64,000 nucleotides of DNA, from contig NZ_FOCX01000001.1 in the NCBI RefSeq assembly GCF_900110215.1, positions 204,882 through 268,881 of the forward strand. The letters run 5' to 3'. Numbering within the stretch: position 1 is the first letter of the stretch; every line of letters begins with the position of its first letter. Of the stretch, positions 1 to 8,552 are shown piece by piece. Source of the DNA: Halorientalis persicus. GTDB taxonomy: Archaea; Halobacteriota; Halobacteria; Halobacteriales; Haloarculaceae. Position numbers and translations under genes: made by a program. The notes beneath the pieces are model-generated. The model did no database searches and had not been told where the DNA came from. It saw only the letters and a list, made by a program, of their open reading frames with translations.

Positions 1-386
1 GCGGCGCGGGCGCGGGTCTCTTCGAGGACCTCGTCGAGGGGTTTGTCCTCGCGATCGGCGATACGGTCGGCCCGTACGTCGAGCGGGGCGTCGAGCCACA
101 CCCGGAGGTCGGCGTACTCGGCGGCCATCCAGCCGGCGAGTCGCGATTCCAGTACCAGGTCGGTCGACTCGCGGGCGGTCTCGCGGAGCCGGCGGTCCAG
201 ATCGCGGTCGATCTGGTCGTCTTCCTCGGCGAGTTCGTTGAACTCGACCAGCGAGTAGCCGCGGTCGTCTGCGAGCGCGCGGAAGATGTCACCCCCACTG
301 ACGTGCTCGTACCCGAGCGCGTCGGCCAGTCCCGCGGCGAGCGTACTCTTCCCGCTGCCCGCGGGGCCGGAGACGGTAATCAGCAT
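1..386 (-). CDS. cmk: Cytidylate kinase, C-terminus beyond window edge
   Basis: Partial gene; the start codon is at 384-386 and about 128 codons are visible before the window edge. It transfers phosphate from ATP to CMP or dCMP in pyrimidine nucleotide recycling, in the cytosol. The N-terminus [15 protein letters not shown] carries the Walker A P-loop (GPAGSGKST), followed by SGGDIFR, the archaeal CMP-kinase nucleotide-binding segment, and later ESRLAGW and [12 protein letters not shown], typical of the small archaeal Cmk family of about 190 residues. It lies on the same strand as the DUF106 and adk genes, a grouping common in Euryarchaeota. The other possibility, a general P-loop adenylate kinase, is less likely because of the SGGDIFR and LESRLAGW motifs. 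Confidence 0.85.
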   Translation of the reverse strand, partial: MLITVSGPAGSGKSTLAAGLADALGYEHVSGGDIFRALADDRGYSLVEFNELAEEDDQIDRDLDRRLRETARESTDLVLESRLAGWMAAEYADLRVWLDAPLDVRADRIADREDKPLDEVLEETRARA

Positions 387-460
387 ATCAGACCTGCGGT
401 GGTCGCGGTAAAAGAGGTTGTGTCTTCGGATCGGCCCGAGAAGGCTCGGGGAGTACCGCC

Positions 461-1351
461 TCAGGTCGGCGTCGTCTGGATGTTCAGCGACTTCCGGATG
501 ATCTGGGTAAAGCCCATCGAACAGAGGAAGTACCAGAGGATCCAGGCCTGGAGCGGGCCGAGGACGCCGTCGGTCCAGTTCACCGACCCGATCAGTGGCA
601 GCGTGATAGTCTGGGGGTGGATCGACTGGTTGGGCGAGAGCAGCATCCAGTACATCCAGAGGAAGACCGGGATGGTCAGCAGCATGATCCAGACCATCGG
701 CCGAATCTGCTCTTTGAACATTCCCATCTGGTCACCCATGGCCTCCATCTGTTCTTGCTGGATGCGGTCCAGGGCCTCCTCGTCGCCGCGTTCCTTGGCG
801 TCTTTGCGGCGCTCCTGGATCTCTTGCATCTGTTCCTGGTACTCGCTCATCTTGTCCATGTCCATCAGATTGGCCTGCAACAGCGTCGAGTACAGGCCAG
901 TGAGCATGGCCAGGACCATGACGACGACGTAGAAGGGAAGCATCGCCTCCAGCGGGCCAAAGAGCACGTCGAGACTCCCGCCGATAGCGTCCCGGACCGC
1001 CGGCAACGAGTAGCCGGCCATCATCCCGAGCGCGCCGACGCCGGCCAGTTTGTCGTAGGACGACCACGAGGACTCCCCGTCGCCGTCGGCGGCCGCGTCG
1101 CTCACGTCGTCGTCGCTGAGCGCGTCGCGGACACCCTCGGGGTCGTCGACGACGAACCCGGACCCGTCGGCGTCGACGAGCAGTCCCTTCTCGATGAGGC
1201 GACCCCACTGGCCGCTGGTCATCTCGTCGCTGACGTCACTCCACTCGACGACCCCATCGTCCTCGACGACGTCGAGGACCGCTTCGAGCGCGTCCAGCAA
1301 CGCCCCGTCTTCCCGGGCGAGCGACTCTACTTTCTCGGCGGTGCGTGGCAT
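461..1351 (-). CDS. DUF106 family membrane protein, archaeal YidC/Oxa1-like insertase
   Basis: The protein has 296 residues if it starts at [15 protein letters not shown]; an in-frame codon seven residues upstream is less likely, because an A/T-rich box about 37 bases before this ATG fits a leader of only a few bases. The first 130 residues are soluble and acidic. Three hydrophobic segments follow: one near residue 150-175, one starting [20 protein letters not shown], and a pair near [15 protein letters not shown] and the C-terminus. Between them is a charged coiled coil ([19 protein letters not shown]) with a Met-rich stretch. This is the layout of the DUF106 family, recognised as the archaeal branch of the Oxa1/YidC/EMC3 superfamily that inserts membrane proteins. 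It sits between adk and cmk, as in many archaea. The insertase role rests on family knowledge. Confidence 0.8.
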   Translation of the reverse strand: MPRTAEKVESLAREDGALLDALEAVLDVVEDDGVVEWSDVSDEMTSGQWGRLIEKGLLVDADGSGFVVDDPEGVRDALSDDDVSDAAADGDGESSWSSYDKLAGVGALGMMAGYSLPAVRDAIGGSLDVLFGPLEAMLPFYVVVMVLAMLTGLYSTLLQANLMDMDKMSEYQEQMQEIQERRKDAKERGDEEALDRIQQEQMEAMGDQMGMFKEQIRPMVWIMLLTIPVFLWMYWMLLSPNQSIHPQTITLPLIGSVNWTDGVLGPLQAWILWYFLCSMGFTQIIRKSLNIQTTPT

Positions 1352-1429
1352 TGTCGAAGCTCTAGGCACCACCGCTAATCAAGCTTTTACTCTCGATGCG
1401 GCGAAAACGGGATTTCGGAACCGATCCGA

Positions 1430-2077
1430 TCAGACGCGCTCGTCGATGGCCGCCTCGATGGCCGCCCAGACCTCGTCGGGAGTCTGTTCGCCGTCGATCT
1501 CGACGAAGTCCTCACGGCCGCGGTAGTGGTCGATCACGGGCGCGGTGTTGTCTTCGAACACGTCCAGCCGGTTGTTCACCGACTCCTCGTTGTCGTCGTC
1601 GCGCTGGATCAACTCGCCGCCACACTCGTCACAGACGCCCTCCTCTTCGGGCTGGTCGAACTCGACGTGGTAGTTGGTGCCACAGTCGTCACAGACCCGG
1701 CGGCCGGTGAGCCGGTCGACGAGTTCGTCGCGGCTGACTTCCAGCGAGAGGATCACGTCGAGGTCGGTCATGTCCGCGAGTTCCTTGGCCTGATCCATGT
1801 TGCGCGGGTAGCCGTCCAGCACGTACCCGTCGGCACTCTGGAGGGCCTCCTCGACGATGGCGTTGACCACGGCGTCGGGCACCAGATCGCCCGCCTCCAT
1901 GTACTCGCGGGGCGTGTCGTACTCGGTGTCCATGTCCGAGATGTCCATGTCCTTGTTCGACCGCAGGGCGTCGCCGGTGGTGACGTGTTCCACGTCGAAC
2001 TGGTCGGCGATCCGACTGCTCTGTGTCCCCTTGCCTGCGCCCGGCGGGCCGAGAATCAGCACGTGTGCGTCTGCCAT
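1430..2077 (-). CDS. adk: Adenylate kinase
   Basis: A 215-residue long-form adenylate kinase, which interconverts ATP plus AMP and two ADP in the cytosol. The P-loop [10 protein letters not shown] is at residues 10-19 and the AMP-binding region TTGDALR follows. The LID domain has four cysteines in two pairs (CDDC and CDEC), a structural zinc site as in many bacterial and archaeal enzymes. DGYPRN and DRLTGRR are further family motifs. The length matches the family. A TATA-like element (reverse complement of gatttgtacc near 2100-2109) lies 25-32 bases before the ATG, so the message is probably leaderless. The protein is strongly acidic, as expected for a salt-in halophile. Confidence 0.95.
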   Translation of the reverse strand: MADAHVLILGPPGAGKGTQSSRIADQFDVEHVTTGDALRSNKDMDISDMDTEYDTPREYMEAGDLVPDAVVNAIVEEALQSADGYVLDGYPRNMDQAKELADMTDLDVILSLEVSRDELVDRLTGRRVCDDCGTNYHVEFDQPEEEGVCDECGGELIQRDDDNEESVNNRLDVFEDNTAPVIDHYRGREDFVEIDGEQTPDEVWAAIEAAIDERV

Positions 2078-2167
2078 GTGACCGGCTTCTCCAGCCCGGG
2101 ATTTGTACCTGACGTTCTCCGGCGACCGGCGACGAGCACGGTCGTTTTACCGCTGGCCCTCCTCGGT

Positions 2168-2542
2168 ATGGTCATGACAGCCGACGGTGAGCGCGCAATC
2201 GAGCGTCGGACCCGGATCGCCGAGGCCATCACGGCCCACCGTCGGGCCGGGAGCCAGTCGCCAGTCCTCGTCGCCGTCGCCGCCGACGATCCGCCGTACG
2301 TCGAGTACTGCGACCGCGAGATCGTCGTCCGCGTCGACGACGCGCAACGAGACCGACTCGACGCCCTGCTCGCCGAGTTTCCGGTGTTCAAGATCGCCCA
2401 GCCGGCGACCAGAAAAGCACCCGACGGCGAGGTCCACGTCTCGGCCATCGCGGACCCGAAACACGCCGCCGACTTCCTCGATACCCTGTTTCTCGACGTA
2501 TTCGACCGGCCCGACGACTACGACCTCCGAATCGAGGGTTGA
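2168..2542 (+). CDS. Haloarchaeal protein of unknown function
   Basis: A 124-residue acidic soluble protein that I do not recognise. It starts MVMTADGERAIERR; an ATG two codons downstream (2174) is equally possible. A TTTTA box near 2144-2148 lies about 25 bases before the start, which supports a leaderless promoter here rather than the long upstream open frame. No transmembrane segment, signal peptide or cysteine cluster is visible, only a mixed alpha/beta pattern (PVLVAVAADDPPYVEY, REIVVRVDDAQRDRL). It is divergent from adk and lies 88 bases upstream of trkA. Coding appears real from codon use and frame integrity, but function is unknown. Confidence 0.7.
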   Translation: MVMTADGERAIERRTRIAEAITAHRRAGSQSPVLVAVAADDPPYVEYCDREIVVRVDDAQRDRLDALLAEFPVFKIAQPATRKAPDGEVHVSAIADPKHAADFLDTLFLDVFDRPDDYDLRIEG

Positions 2543-2630
2543 CAGGGTTCTACGGGTCCGTACGAGCCATCGCCGGACGACATAAATACAACGACAGATT
2601 TTCGACCGTCGGTTCTGAACACCGGACCAG

Positions 2631-3311
2631 ATGTATATCGTCATCGTCGGTGCCGGTGACATCGGGACGCCCCTCATCGAGATCGCGACTGCGGGGGGCA
2701 ACGAGGTCGTCGTCATCGAACGCGACGAGGGCCGGGCCGAACGCGCGGCTTCCCAGTACGACTGTCTCGTCATCCAGGACGACGCGACGGTCAAGGAGAC
2801 CCTGGAGGAGGCCGGAGCCACACGGGCCGACGCCCTCATCAGCACGACCGATCAGGACGCCACGAACATCATGGTCTGTCTGCTGGCCCAGGAGTTGGAG
2901 GTCCCGGAAGTCGTCTCCGTCGTCCACAACCCCGAGCACATGAGTCTCTTCCGCCAGATCGGGGTCAACACGATGGAGAACCCCCAGCGGCTCATCGCCG
3001 AACACCTCTACCGGGCGGTCAAGCGCCCCTCCATCGTCGACTTCATGCGGATCGGCGAGCAGGCCGAGGTGTTCGAGATCACGGTGCAGCGCGGGGCTCC
3101 GATCGCCGGGCTGACGCTCTCGGAAGCCGCTGACGAGGGCTACATCGGCGGTGATATGCTGATCGTCGCCATCGAGCGCAACGGCGAGGGCGAGCCGATC
3201 ACGCCGCGCGGGAACACGCAGATCGAGGTCGACGACCTGCTGACCGTGTACTCGGCGACCGGCGCGACGCCCGAGGTCACGGACGTGTTCGGTCACAAGG
3301 AAGACCATTGA
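2631..3311 (+). CDS. trkA: Trk potassium uptake regulatory subunit TrkA, single RCK unit
   Basis: A 226-residue NAD-binding gating subunit that assembles as a cytosolic ring on the TrkH channel. The RCK_N Rossmann fold begins MYIVIVGAGDIGTPL (GxGxxG type), with an acidic residue (IERDE) at the end of the second strand that favours NAD(H). The DDATVKETLEEAGATRADALI segment is the usual TrkA signature. An RCK_C domain occupies about residues 140-220 (AEVFEITVQRGAPIAGLTL). It has one RCK unit, whereas the second TrkA in this window has two. The stop codon is one base before the trkH start at 3313, so the two are surely co-transcribed and translationally coupled. Confidence 0.93.
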   Translation: MYIVIVGAGDIGTPLIEIATAGGNEVVVIERDEGRAERAASQYDCLVIQDDATVKETLEEAGATRADALISTTDQDATNIMVCLLAQELEVPEVVSVVHNPEHMSLFRQIGVNTMENPQRLIAEHLYRAVKRPSIVDFMRIGEQAEVFEITVQRGAPIAGLTLSEAADEGYIGGDMLIVAIERNGEGEPITPRGNTQIEVDDLLTVYSATGATPEVTDVFGHKEDH

Positions 3312-3312
3312 G

Positions 3313-4989
3313 ATGAGTCGACTGCGACCCGGAATCCCCGACGACCTGGCGACGATCGCCCGGGACATCGGCTCACTGCTGTTGATCGAGGCGGCGCTGA
3401 TGACGATCACCGTCGCGATCGCGGTCGGGTTCGGCGAGTTTCGTGCGGCCTTCGCGATCTTCCTCGCCGCTGGCCTCACCGCCGGCGTCGGCGGGCTGGC
3501 CAACCGCGGGTTCGCCGAGGCCCCGGCCCCGAAGATGAAACACGGGATGGTCATCGCCGCCGGGGGCTGGTTCATGACCGCCGTGTTCGGCGCGCTACCC
3601 TTCTTCCTCACCGCGTGGCTGACGCCCCCGGCAGTGATGGACACCTTCGTCCCCGCGGCCGCGAACTGGGAGCCGGTCCGTGTGGGCGGCACTACGACCC
3701 TGTCGAGTCTCGCGTACTTCCGGAACCCGCTCCACGCGATGTTCGAGAGCATGAGTGGGTGGACGGGCAGCGGGCTCACCATGGCGATCCACGAGCCGTC
3801 GCTCCCCCGGGCGATCCAGTGGTGGCGCTCGTTCATCCAGTGGGTCGGCGGCGTCGGCGTGATCGTCCTGACGGTCTCGATCCTCGCCCGGCCCGGGAGC
3901 GGGAGCTACGCCCTCTATCAGAGCGAGGCACGCGAGGAGAAGATCCACCCGAGCGTCGTCTCGACGGTCCGGACGGTCTGGAAACTCGTGGTCGGCTACA
4001 CACTGCTGTCGACGGTGCTCCTGTTCGCAGCCATCTCACTGAGCGAGAGCGAGTACGCCGCCTCGCTGTCGCTGTTCGAGACGGGCTGGCAGGCCCTGAA
4101 CCACGCAATGACCGGGCTGACGACCGGGGGATTCAGCGTCACCGACAACTCCATCGGGACCTACGGCTCCCCGCTGGTCGAGTTCGTCCTCCTCCCCATC
4201 ATGATCCTCGGTGCCATCGCGTTCCCGATCCACTACGTCGTCCTGCACGACCGCGATTTCCGCGAACTCGTCGCCGACCTCCAGACCCGGTGGCTGTTCG
4301 CGTTGCTCGGACTGGGCGTTGTCGTCCTCTCGGTCCAGAACGTCACGTCGGTCCGGATCGCGGCCGACGCGTTCACCGGCCCAGCGTTCCTGTCCGTCCC
4401 GTGGCTGGACGCGCCGTCGCTCGACGCCGTCCGTGACTCGACGTTCCAGTGGATCAGCGCGCTCACCTGTACCGGGTTCCAGTCGGCCCCGATCGGCCGC
4501 TGGCTCGCCGGCGGGAAGGTCCTCGTCGTCGGTGCGATGACGCTGGGCGGTGCCGCCGGGTCGACCGTCGGGGGCATCAAGATCGTCCGCGGCTACACCA
4601 TCGCCCGGGGCATCATGTGGCAGTTCTCGCGGGTCTTCCTCCCGAAAAACGCCGTCGTGACGGCACGGATCGGCGACCGCCAGTTGGATCGCGAGGCGAT
4701 GGAACGGGAGTTCAGCGAGGCCGCCATCGTCACGATCCTGTGGATTCTCCTGCTGATCGCCAGCAGCGTCGTCCTAGTGAACCTCGCCGGCCCCGACTTC
4801 GGCTACGCCGACGCGCTGTTCGAGGTGGCGAGCGCCCAGGGCAACGTCGGCCTCTCATCGGGCATCACGGGTCCGTCGATGCACCCCGTCGCCGAGGGAA
4901 TGTTCGTCCTCAATATGTGGGTCGGCCGCCTGGAGATCATCCCGGTGCTGGTGTTCGTCCGCTCGGCGATCTACGGGTTGAACCCCTGA
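3313..4989 (+). CDS. trkH: Trk potassium uptake channel subunit TrkH (first copy)
   Basis: A 558-residue polytopic membrane protein of the TrkH/KtrB family, the potassium-conducting pore. Four pore-loop motifs can be read: WTGSG, TTGGFS, TCTGF and QGNVG, each with the glycine expected at the selectivity filter. The region GGAAGSTVGGIKIVRG near residue 410-425 is the conserved TrkH segment after the third pore. Its ATG begins one base after the trkA stop. Its 3' end is only nine bases from the 3' end of the second trkH, which is transcribed toward it. The sequence differs from the second copy throughout, so the two are not a recent duplication. Confidence 0.93.
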   Translation: MSRLRPGIPDDLATIARDIGSLLLIEAALMTITVAIAVGFGEFRAAFAIFLAAGLTAGVGGLANRGFAEAPAPKMKHGMVIAAGGWFMTAVFGALPFFLTAWLTPPAVMDTFVPAAANWEPVRVGGTTTLSSLAYFRNPLHAMFESMSGWTGSGLTMAIHEPSLPRAIQWWRSFIQWVGGVGVIVLTVSILARPGSGSYALYQSEAREEKIHPSVVSTVRTVWKLVVGYTLLSTVLLFAAISLSESEYAASLSLFETGWQALNHAMTGLTTGGFSVTDNSIGTYGSPLVEFVLLPIMILGAIAFPIHYVVLHDRDFRELVADLQTRWLFALLGLGVVVLSVQNVTSVRIAADAFTGPAFLSVPWLDAPSLDAVRDSTFQWISALTCTGFQSAPIGRWLAGGKVLVVGAMTLGGAAGSTVGGIKIVRGYTIARGIMWQFSRVFLPKNAVVTARIGDRQLDREAMEREFSEAAIVTILWILLLIASSVVLVNLAGPDFGYADALFEVASAQGNVGLSSGITGPSMHPVAEGMFVLNMWVGRLEIIPVLVFVRSAIYGLNP

Positions 4990-4998
4990 GGTCCCGGG

Positions 4999-6588
4999 TT
5001 AGGAGGACCAGTAGGCCTTCGTCAGCAAGACGAGGACGGGGAAGATTTCCAGCCGGCCGATCCACATCAGGAAGACCATGAACAGCTTCGAGGTCGCCGG
5101 GAAGTCGAGGTAGCTGTTCATCGGTCCGACGACGCCGAACCCGGGGCCGACGTTGCCGAGCGTCGCCGCGACGGCGCTCATCGCGTCGAACGCGGAGAGG
5201 TTGTCGAACACGCGTGTGGCGTCGACCAGCACGACGACCGTCGCGACGAGGAAGATAGCGATATAGAGGAGGGTAAAGGCGTAGATCCCCCGGAGCGCCC
5301 GCTCGTCGAGCGCGCGACCGCCGAGCCGGACGGGTCTGACCGCCTCCGGGTGGACGGTCGTGAACAGCTCCCGCCGGATCGACTTGAGGATCACCAGCCA
5401 GCGGACGATCTTGATCGCACCGCCGGTCGACCCCGCCGACCCGCCGACGAACATCGCGAACAGCAGCAGGTACTGCGCCGCGCCGCTCCAGGCGTTGAAG
5501 TCCATACTCGCGTATCCCGTCGTCGTCACGATGGAGACGACCTGGAAGGTCGCGTGTCGGAGCGCCGCCTCACCCTGACCCGCGAGCGGTCCGACGGCCT
5601 CCGTAACTGCTTCAGTCCCGGCCCCGGTGACGAGGAGTCCGGCGACGAGGGCCGTCAGCGCGGCCATGATTCCGAGGTAAAAGCGGAACTCGCCGTCTTC
5701 GAAGAGTGCGCCCGGTTCATCGGTCATCGCGCGCCACAACAGCGCGAAGTTCGTCCCGGCGACGACCATGAAGGGGATGATGACCCACTGGACGGCCGCC
5801 GAGAACGCCTCGATACTCCGGGCCTCCGGCGAGAACCCGCCGGTCGGCAGCGTCGTGAACGGGTGGGCGATGGCGTTGTACAGTCCCATATTCGGGGCCA
5901 GCGGCACGTCCAGCAAGATCCCGGCCCAGTGGAGTCCGTACAGCAGCACGAACAACAGGACGGTGAACCCAGCGTAGGCGATCCACAGCGCCCGCGCGGT
6001 CTCGGCGATCCGGGGCGTGAGCTTCTCGATGCCCGGTCCCGGGGCCTCCGCGTCCATCAGTTGTGCCCCACCCACTGAGAGTTCGGGGAGGATCGCGACC
6101 GCCAGGACGACGATCCCCATCCCGCCGAGCCACTGGGTTAGCTGTCGCCACATCAGGATCGCGTGGGAGTGGCGCTCGAAGCTGATCTCACCGACGACTG
6201 TCGCGCCCGTCGTGGTGAACCCCGACATCGTCTCGAACAGCGCGTTGACGGGGTTCCCGAGCGTCGACGCGGGCTCGTACGGCGCGAGGACGAACGGGAT
6301 ACCGTTGCCCGCGATGAGATACGGCAGTGTGCTGACGACGGGCACGAGCAACCAGGTCAACGCGACCATCAGGAATCCCTCGCGAGCCCCGAGATCTGGA
6401 TCGGGGTCGAGTCGTTCGAGCGCGGTCCCGATGGCGACGACGACTGCGATGGTCACCAGAAACTCGGCGATCCCCTCGCCGTACCGCAGCGCAACGATCA
6501 GCGGCACCAGCAGCGGGACGGACAGGTACTTGATGACGGTCCCGACGAGACTCGTCGCCGCCCGCCAGTCGACACGGAGTCGGCTCAC
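4999..6588 (-). CDS. trkH: Trk potassium uptake channel subunit TrkH (second copy)
   Basis: A 529-residue TrkH-family pore subunit with four filter motifs: TTTGA, PTGGFS, TTTGY and TLGNVG. These lie closer to the canonical T-x-G pattern than those of the first copy. GGSAGSTGGAIKIVR follows the third pore. It starts with GTG inside the stop codon of the upstream trkA (GTGA overlap), so translation is coupled. It converges with the other trkH across nine bases, leaving almost no room for separate terminators. Confidence 0.93.
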   Translation of the reverse strand: MSRLRVDWRAATSLVGTVIKYLSVPLLVPLIVALRYGEGIAEFLVTIAVVVAIGTALERLDPDPDLGAREGFLMVALTWLLVPVVSTLPYLIAGNGIPFVLAPYEPASTLGNPVNALFETMSGFTTTGATVVGEISFERHSHAILMWRQLTQWLGGMGIVVLAVAILPELSVGGAQLMDAEAPGPGIEKLTPRIAETARALWIAYAGFTVLLFVLLYGLHWAGILLDVPLAPNMGLYNAIAHPFTTLPTGGFSPEARSIEAFSAAVQWVIIPFMVVAGTNFALLWRAMTDEPGALFEDGEFRFYLGIMAALTALVAGLLVTGAGTEAVTEAVGPLAGQGEAALRHATFQVVSIVTTTGYASMDFNAWSGAAQYLLLFAMFVGGSAGSTGGAIKIVRWLVILKSIRRELFTTVHPEAVRPVRLGGRALDERALRGIYAFTLLYIAIFLVATVVVLVDATRVFDNLSAFDAMSAVAATLGNVGPGFGVVGPMNSYLDFPATSKLFMVFLMWIGRLEIFPVLVLLTKAYWSS

Positions 6589-7916
6589 AGTTGTGAGTTC
6601 GCCTCCTCGATCACTTCGGCGTCGACGAACACGACCACGTGATCATCGATCTCGATGACGGTATCACCGCGCGGTTTGATCAGCTCGCCGTCCCGCGAGA
6701 TCGCGCCGATGACGACCCCGTCCGGGAGGTCGGCGACCGACTCGCGGATTGGGCGGTCGACCAGTACACTCTCCGCGTCGACTTCGATCTCCAGCACTTC
6801 GGCGCGGTCGGACTCGATGATCGCGACGTTCTCCGCGCGTTGCTCGCGCGTAAACCGGGTGATCTCCTCGGCGGTCGCCTCGCGCGGGTTGACCGCCACG
6901 TCGATGCCGACTGCCTCGAACAGCGGGACGTACTCCCCGTTGTCCACGACTGCGATGGCCCGCGACGCGCCGAGCCGTTTGGCCAGCAGGCCCGATAACA
7001 GGCTCTTCTCGTCGGAATCCAGTGCCGTGACGACGGCGTCGGCCTCGTCGATGTTCTCGCGTTCGAGGAACTCGCGGTCGGTCGCGTCGCTCTCCAGAAC
7101 CGTGCTTCCTGTCAGCTCCTCGGCCAGTTCCCGGGCACGGTCGGGATCTTGCTCGATCACTCGTGGCGTCAGCCCCTGTTGTTCGAGCAGGCGCGCGGTG
7201 TGGAAGCCGATGTCGCTCCCACCGATGATGAACACGTCGCTGAGCCCGTCGGCGTCGGGGACCAGCGCGCCCGCAAACTCCCGAACGCTGTCCGGACTGC
7301 CGATGACGACCACGTCGGAACCGGGTTCGATCACCGTGTCCCCACGCGGGATGACCACGTCGTCCTCGCCGAGGATCGCCGCGAACGTCAGCGACTCGAA
7401 GCGATCGGCCTCGCGGACGGTCTGGTTCGCGACGGGACTGTCTTCGGGGACGCCGAACTCGGCCATCTGGATACAGCCTTCGGCGAACGTCTCGGCGTCG
7501 CGGGCCGCCGGCAGCCCGATGACTCGCACCACCGTCTGAGCGGTCAGGAGGTTCGTTCCGACCATGTGGTCGACGCCGAAGGCCCCCGCGGCCTGTCGCC
7601 AGGTCCGGAGGAACTTCGTGTTTTTGACCCGTGCGATGGTGAAAACGTCGGCGACGGTCTTGGCAGTCCCGCTGACGACGATGTTCGTCTCGTCGTCGTC
7701 CGTGCTGGCGATCAGCATATCCGCGTCGGTGAGGCCGGCCTCCCGGAGCGTCGCCAGTTCGGCCCCGTCACCCTCGACGGCGAGCACGTCCACGTCGTAG
7801 GTGAGCGACTCGACGCGGTCCCGGTCCACGTCGATCACCACCACGTCGTGAAGCGGGGCGAGTTCCTCGGCGATTGTCGAGCCGACCTGGCCGGCACCGA
7901 CGATAATTACGCGCAC
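6585..7916 (-). CDS. trkA: Trk potassium uptake regulatory subunit TrkA, double RCK unit
   Basis: A 443-residue TrkA with two tandem RCK units, as in bacterial TrkA. Unit one opens MRVIIVGAGQVGSTIAEEL; unit two opens near residue 228 with DVFIIGGSDIGFHTARLLE. Each is followed by an RCK_C half (about 140-220 and 365-440). The start codon is GTG. Its second strand ends VIDVDRDRV and the second unit's ends VIEQDPDRA, both compatible with NAD(H) or ATP-type ligand binding. It is the first gene of the minus-strand trkA-trkH pair, facing the plus-strand pair. Function as gating subunit follows from the family and the adjacent trkH. Confidence 0.93.
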   Translation of the reverse strand: MRVIIVGAGQVGSTIAEELAPLHDVVVIDVDRDRVESLTYDVDVLAVEGDGAELATLREAGLTDADMLIASTDDDETNIVVSGTAKTVADVFTIARVKNTKFLRTWRQAAGAFGVDHMVGTNLLTAQTVVRVIGLPAARDAETFAEGCIQMAEFGVPEDSPVANQTVREADRFESLTFAAILGEDDVVIPRGDTVIEPGSDVVVIGSPDSVREFAGALVPDADGLSDVFIIGGSDIGFHTARLLEQQGLTPRVIEQDPDRARELAEELTGSTVLESDATDREFLERENIDEADAVVTALDSDEKSLLSGLLAKRLGASRAIAVVDNGEYVPLFEAVGIDVAVNPREATAEEITRFTREQRAENVAIIESDRAEVLEIEVDAESVLVDRPIRESVADLPDGVVIGAISRDGELIKPRGDTVIEIDDHVVVFVDAEVIEEANSQL

Positions 7917-8010
7917 GACCGATCACCGGCAATCATTGCAGGCCCGTACCCACGGGCTACTCAAGAGAATTTCCCTTCCGCGAGGTCCGTCCTCGGCCGA
8001 AGGTACGAGA

Positions 8011-8017
8011 ACTTAAG
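8011..8017 (+). promoter_or_regulatory. TATA-like box upstream of the usp-permease operon
   Basis: ACTTAAG in otherwise GC-rich DNA. The expected transcript start is about 25-30 bases downstream, near 8040, which is about 70 bases before the usp ATG and right at a short in-frame ATG (8042). Confidence 0.5.
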
Positions 8018-8041
8018 TCCGGTCCATTCGCAATCGCGCCC

Positions 8042-8119
8042 ATGAAACGACGAGTCGGCTCTGGAATCGGGGGAACCGACCGACGAGACGAGTGTGCGGA
8101 CAGGGTGACCGATGACTGA
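8042..8119 (+). CDS. Possible 25-codon leader ORF overlapping usp
   Basis: An ATG placed 25-31 bases after the TATA-like box opens a 25-residue reading frame that ends in a TGA overlapping the usp start by eight bases. The peptide (MKRRVGSGIGGTDRRDECAD and onward) is Arg-rich at its start and not clearly acidic, unlike typical proteins here. It may be a translated leader that couples to usp, or simply 5' untranslated sequence. It resembles no family I know. Confidence 0.25.
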   Translation: MKRRVGSGIGGTDRRDECADRVTDD

Positions 8120-8552
8120 CATCTTCGAGCGCGTCCTCCTGCCGGTGGCGAGCACGGAGGACGGTCGAACGACCGCGCAGGCCTTCGCCCCGTATGCAGC
8201 GGACAGCGACCACGTCGTCGCGGTCAACGTGATCGAGAAGGCCGGCGGCGCACCCGACAAGGCCTCCGTCGAGCAACGCGAGCAGGAAGCCGAGAAGATA
8301 TTCGCCATCGTTCAGGAGGAACTCGGCGACGGTATCGAGACCGAAATTGCCTACGGCACCGACGTGGCCGAGACGATCTTCGAGGTGGCCGACGAGATGG
8401 AGGCGACGGCCATCGTCTTCACGCCGCGGGGCGGGAGCCGCTGGGTCCAGTTGCTCACCGGAGACGTGGCCCTCGACCTCATCACCGAGACGGATCGTCC
8501 CGTGATCGTCTTGCCGGACGACGACACGGCGACCGACGGAGGGGATGAATGA
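8112..8552 (+). CDS. UspA family universal stress protein
   Basis: A 146-residue single Usp domain, cytosolic, of the kind that binds ATP or acts as an accessory to transporters. It starts MTDIFERVLLPVASTEDG. The C-terminal glycine-rich nucleotide-binding region is altered: FTPRGGSRWVQLLTGDVALDLI replaces the usual G-2x-G-9x-G-S/T pattern, retaining only part of it, so ATP binding is uncertain. The final strand PVIVLPDD is typical. Its stop overlaps the start of the permease (ATGA), which implies a linked role with that transporter. Confidence 0.85.
   Translation: MTDIFERVLLPVASTEDGRTTAQAFAPYAADSDHVVAVNVIEKAGGAPDKASVEQREQEAEKIFAIVQEELGDGIETEIAYGTDVAETIFEVADEMEATAIVFTPRGGSRWVQLLTGDVALDLITETDRPVIVLPDDDTATDGGDE

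Noticed and set aside
461..1372. Upstream start for the DUF106 gene (seven extra residues)
   Set aside because: The upstream codon lies too close to the TATA-like box for a leaderless start, and family members start near MPRT.
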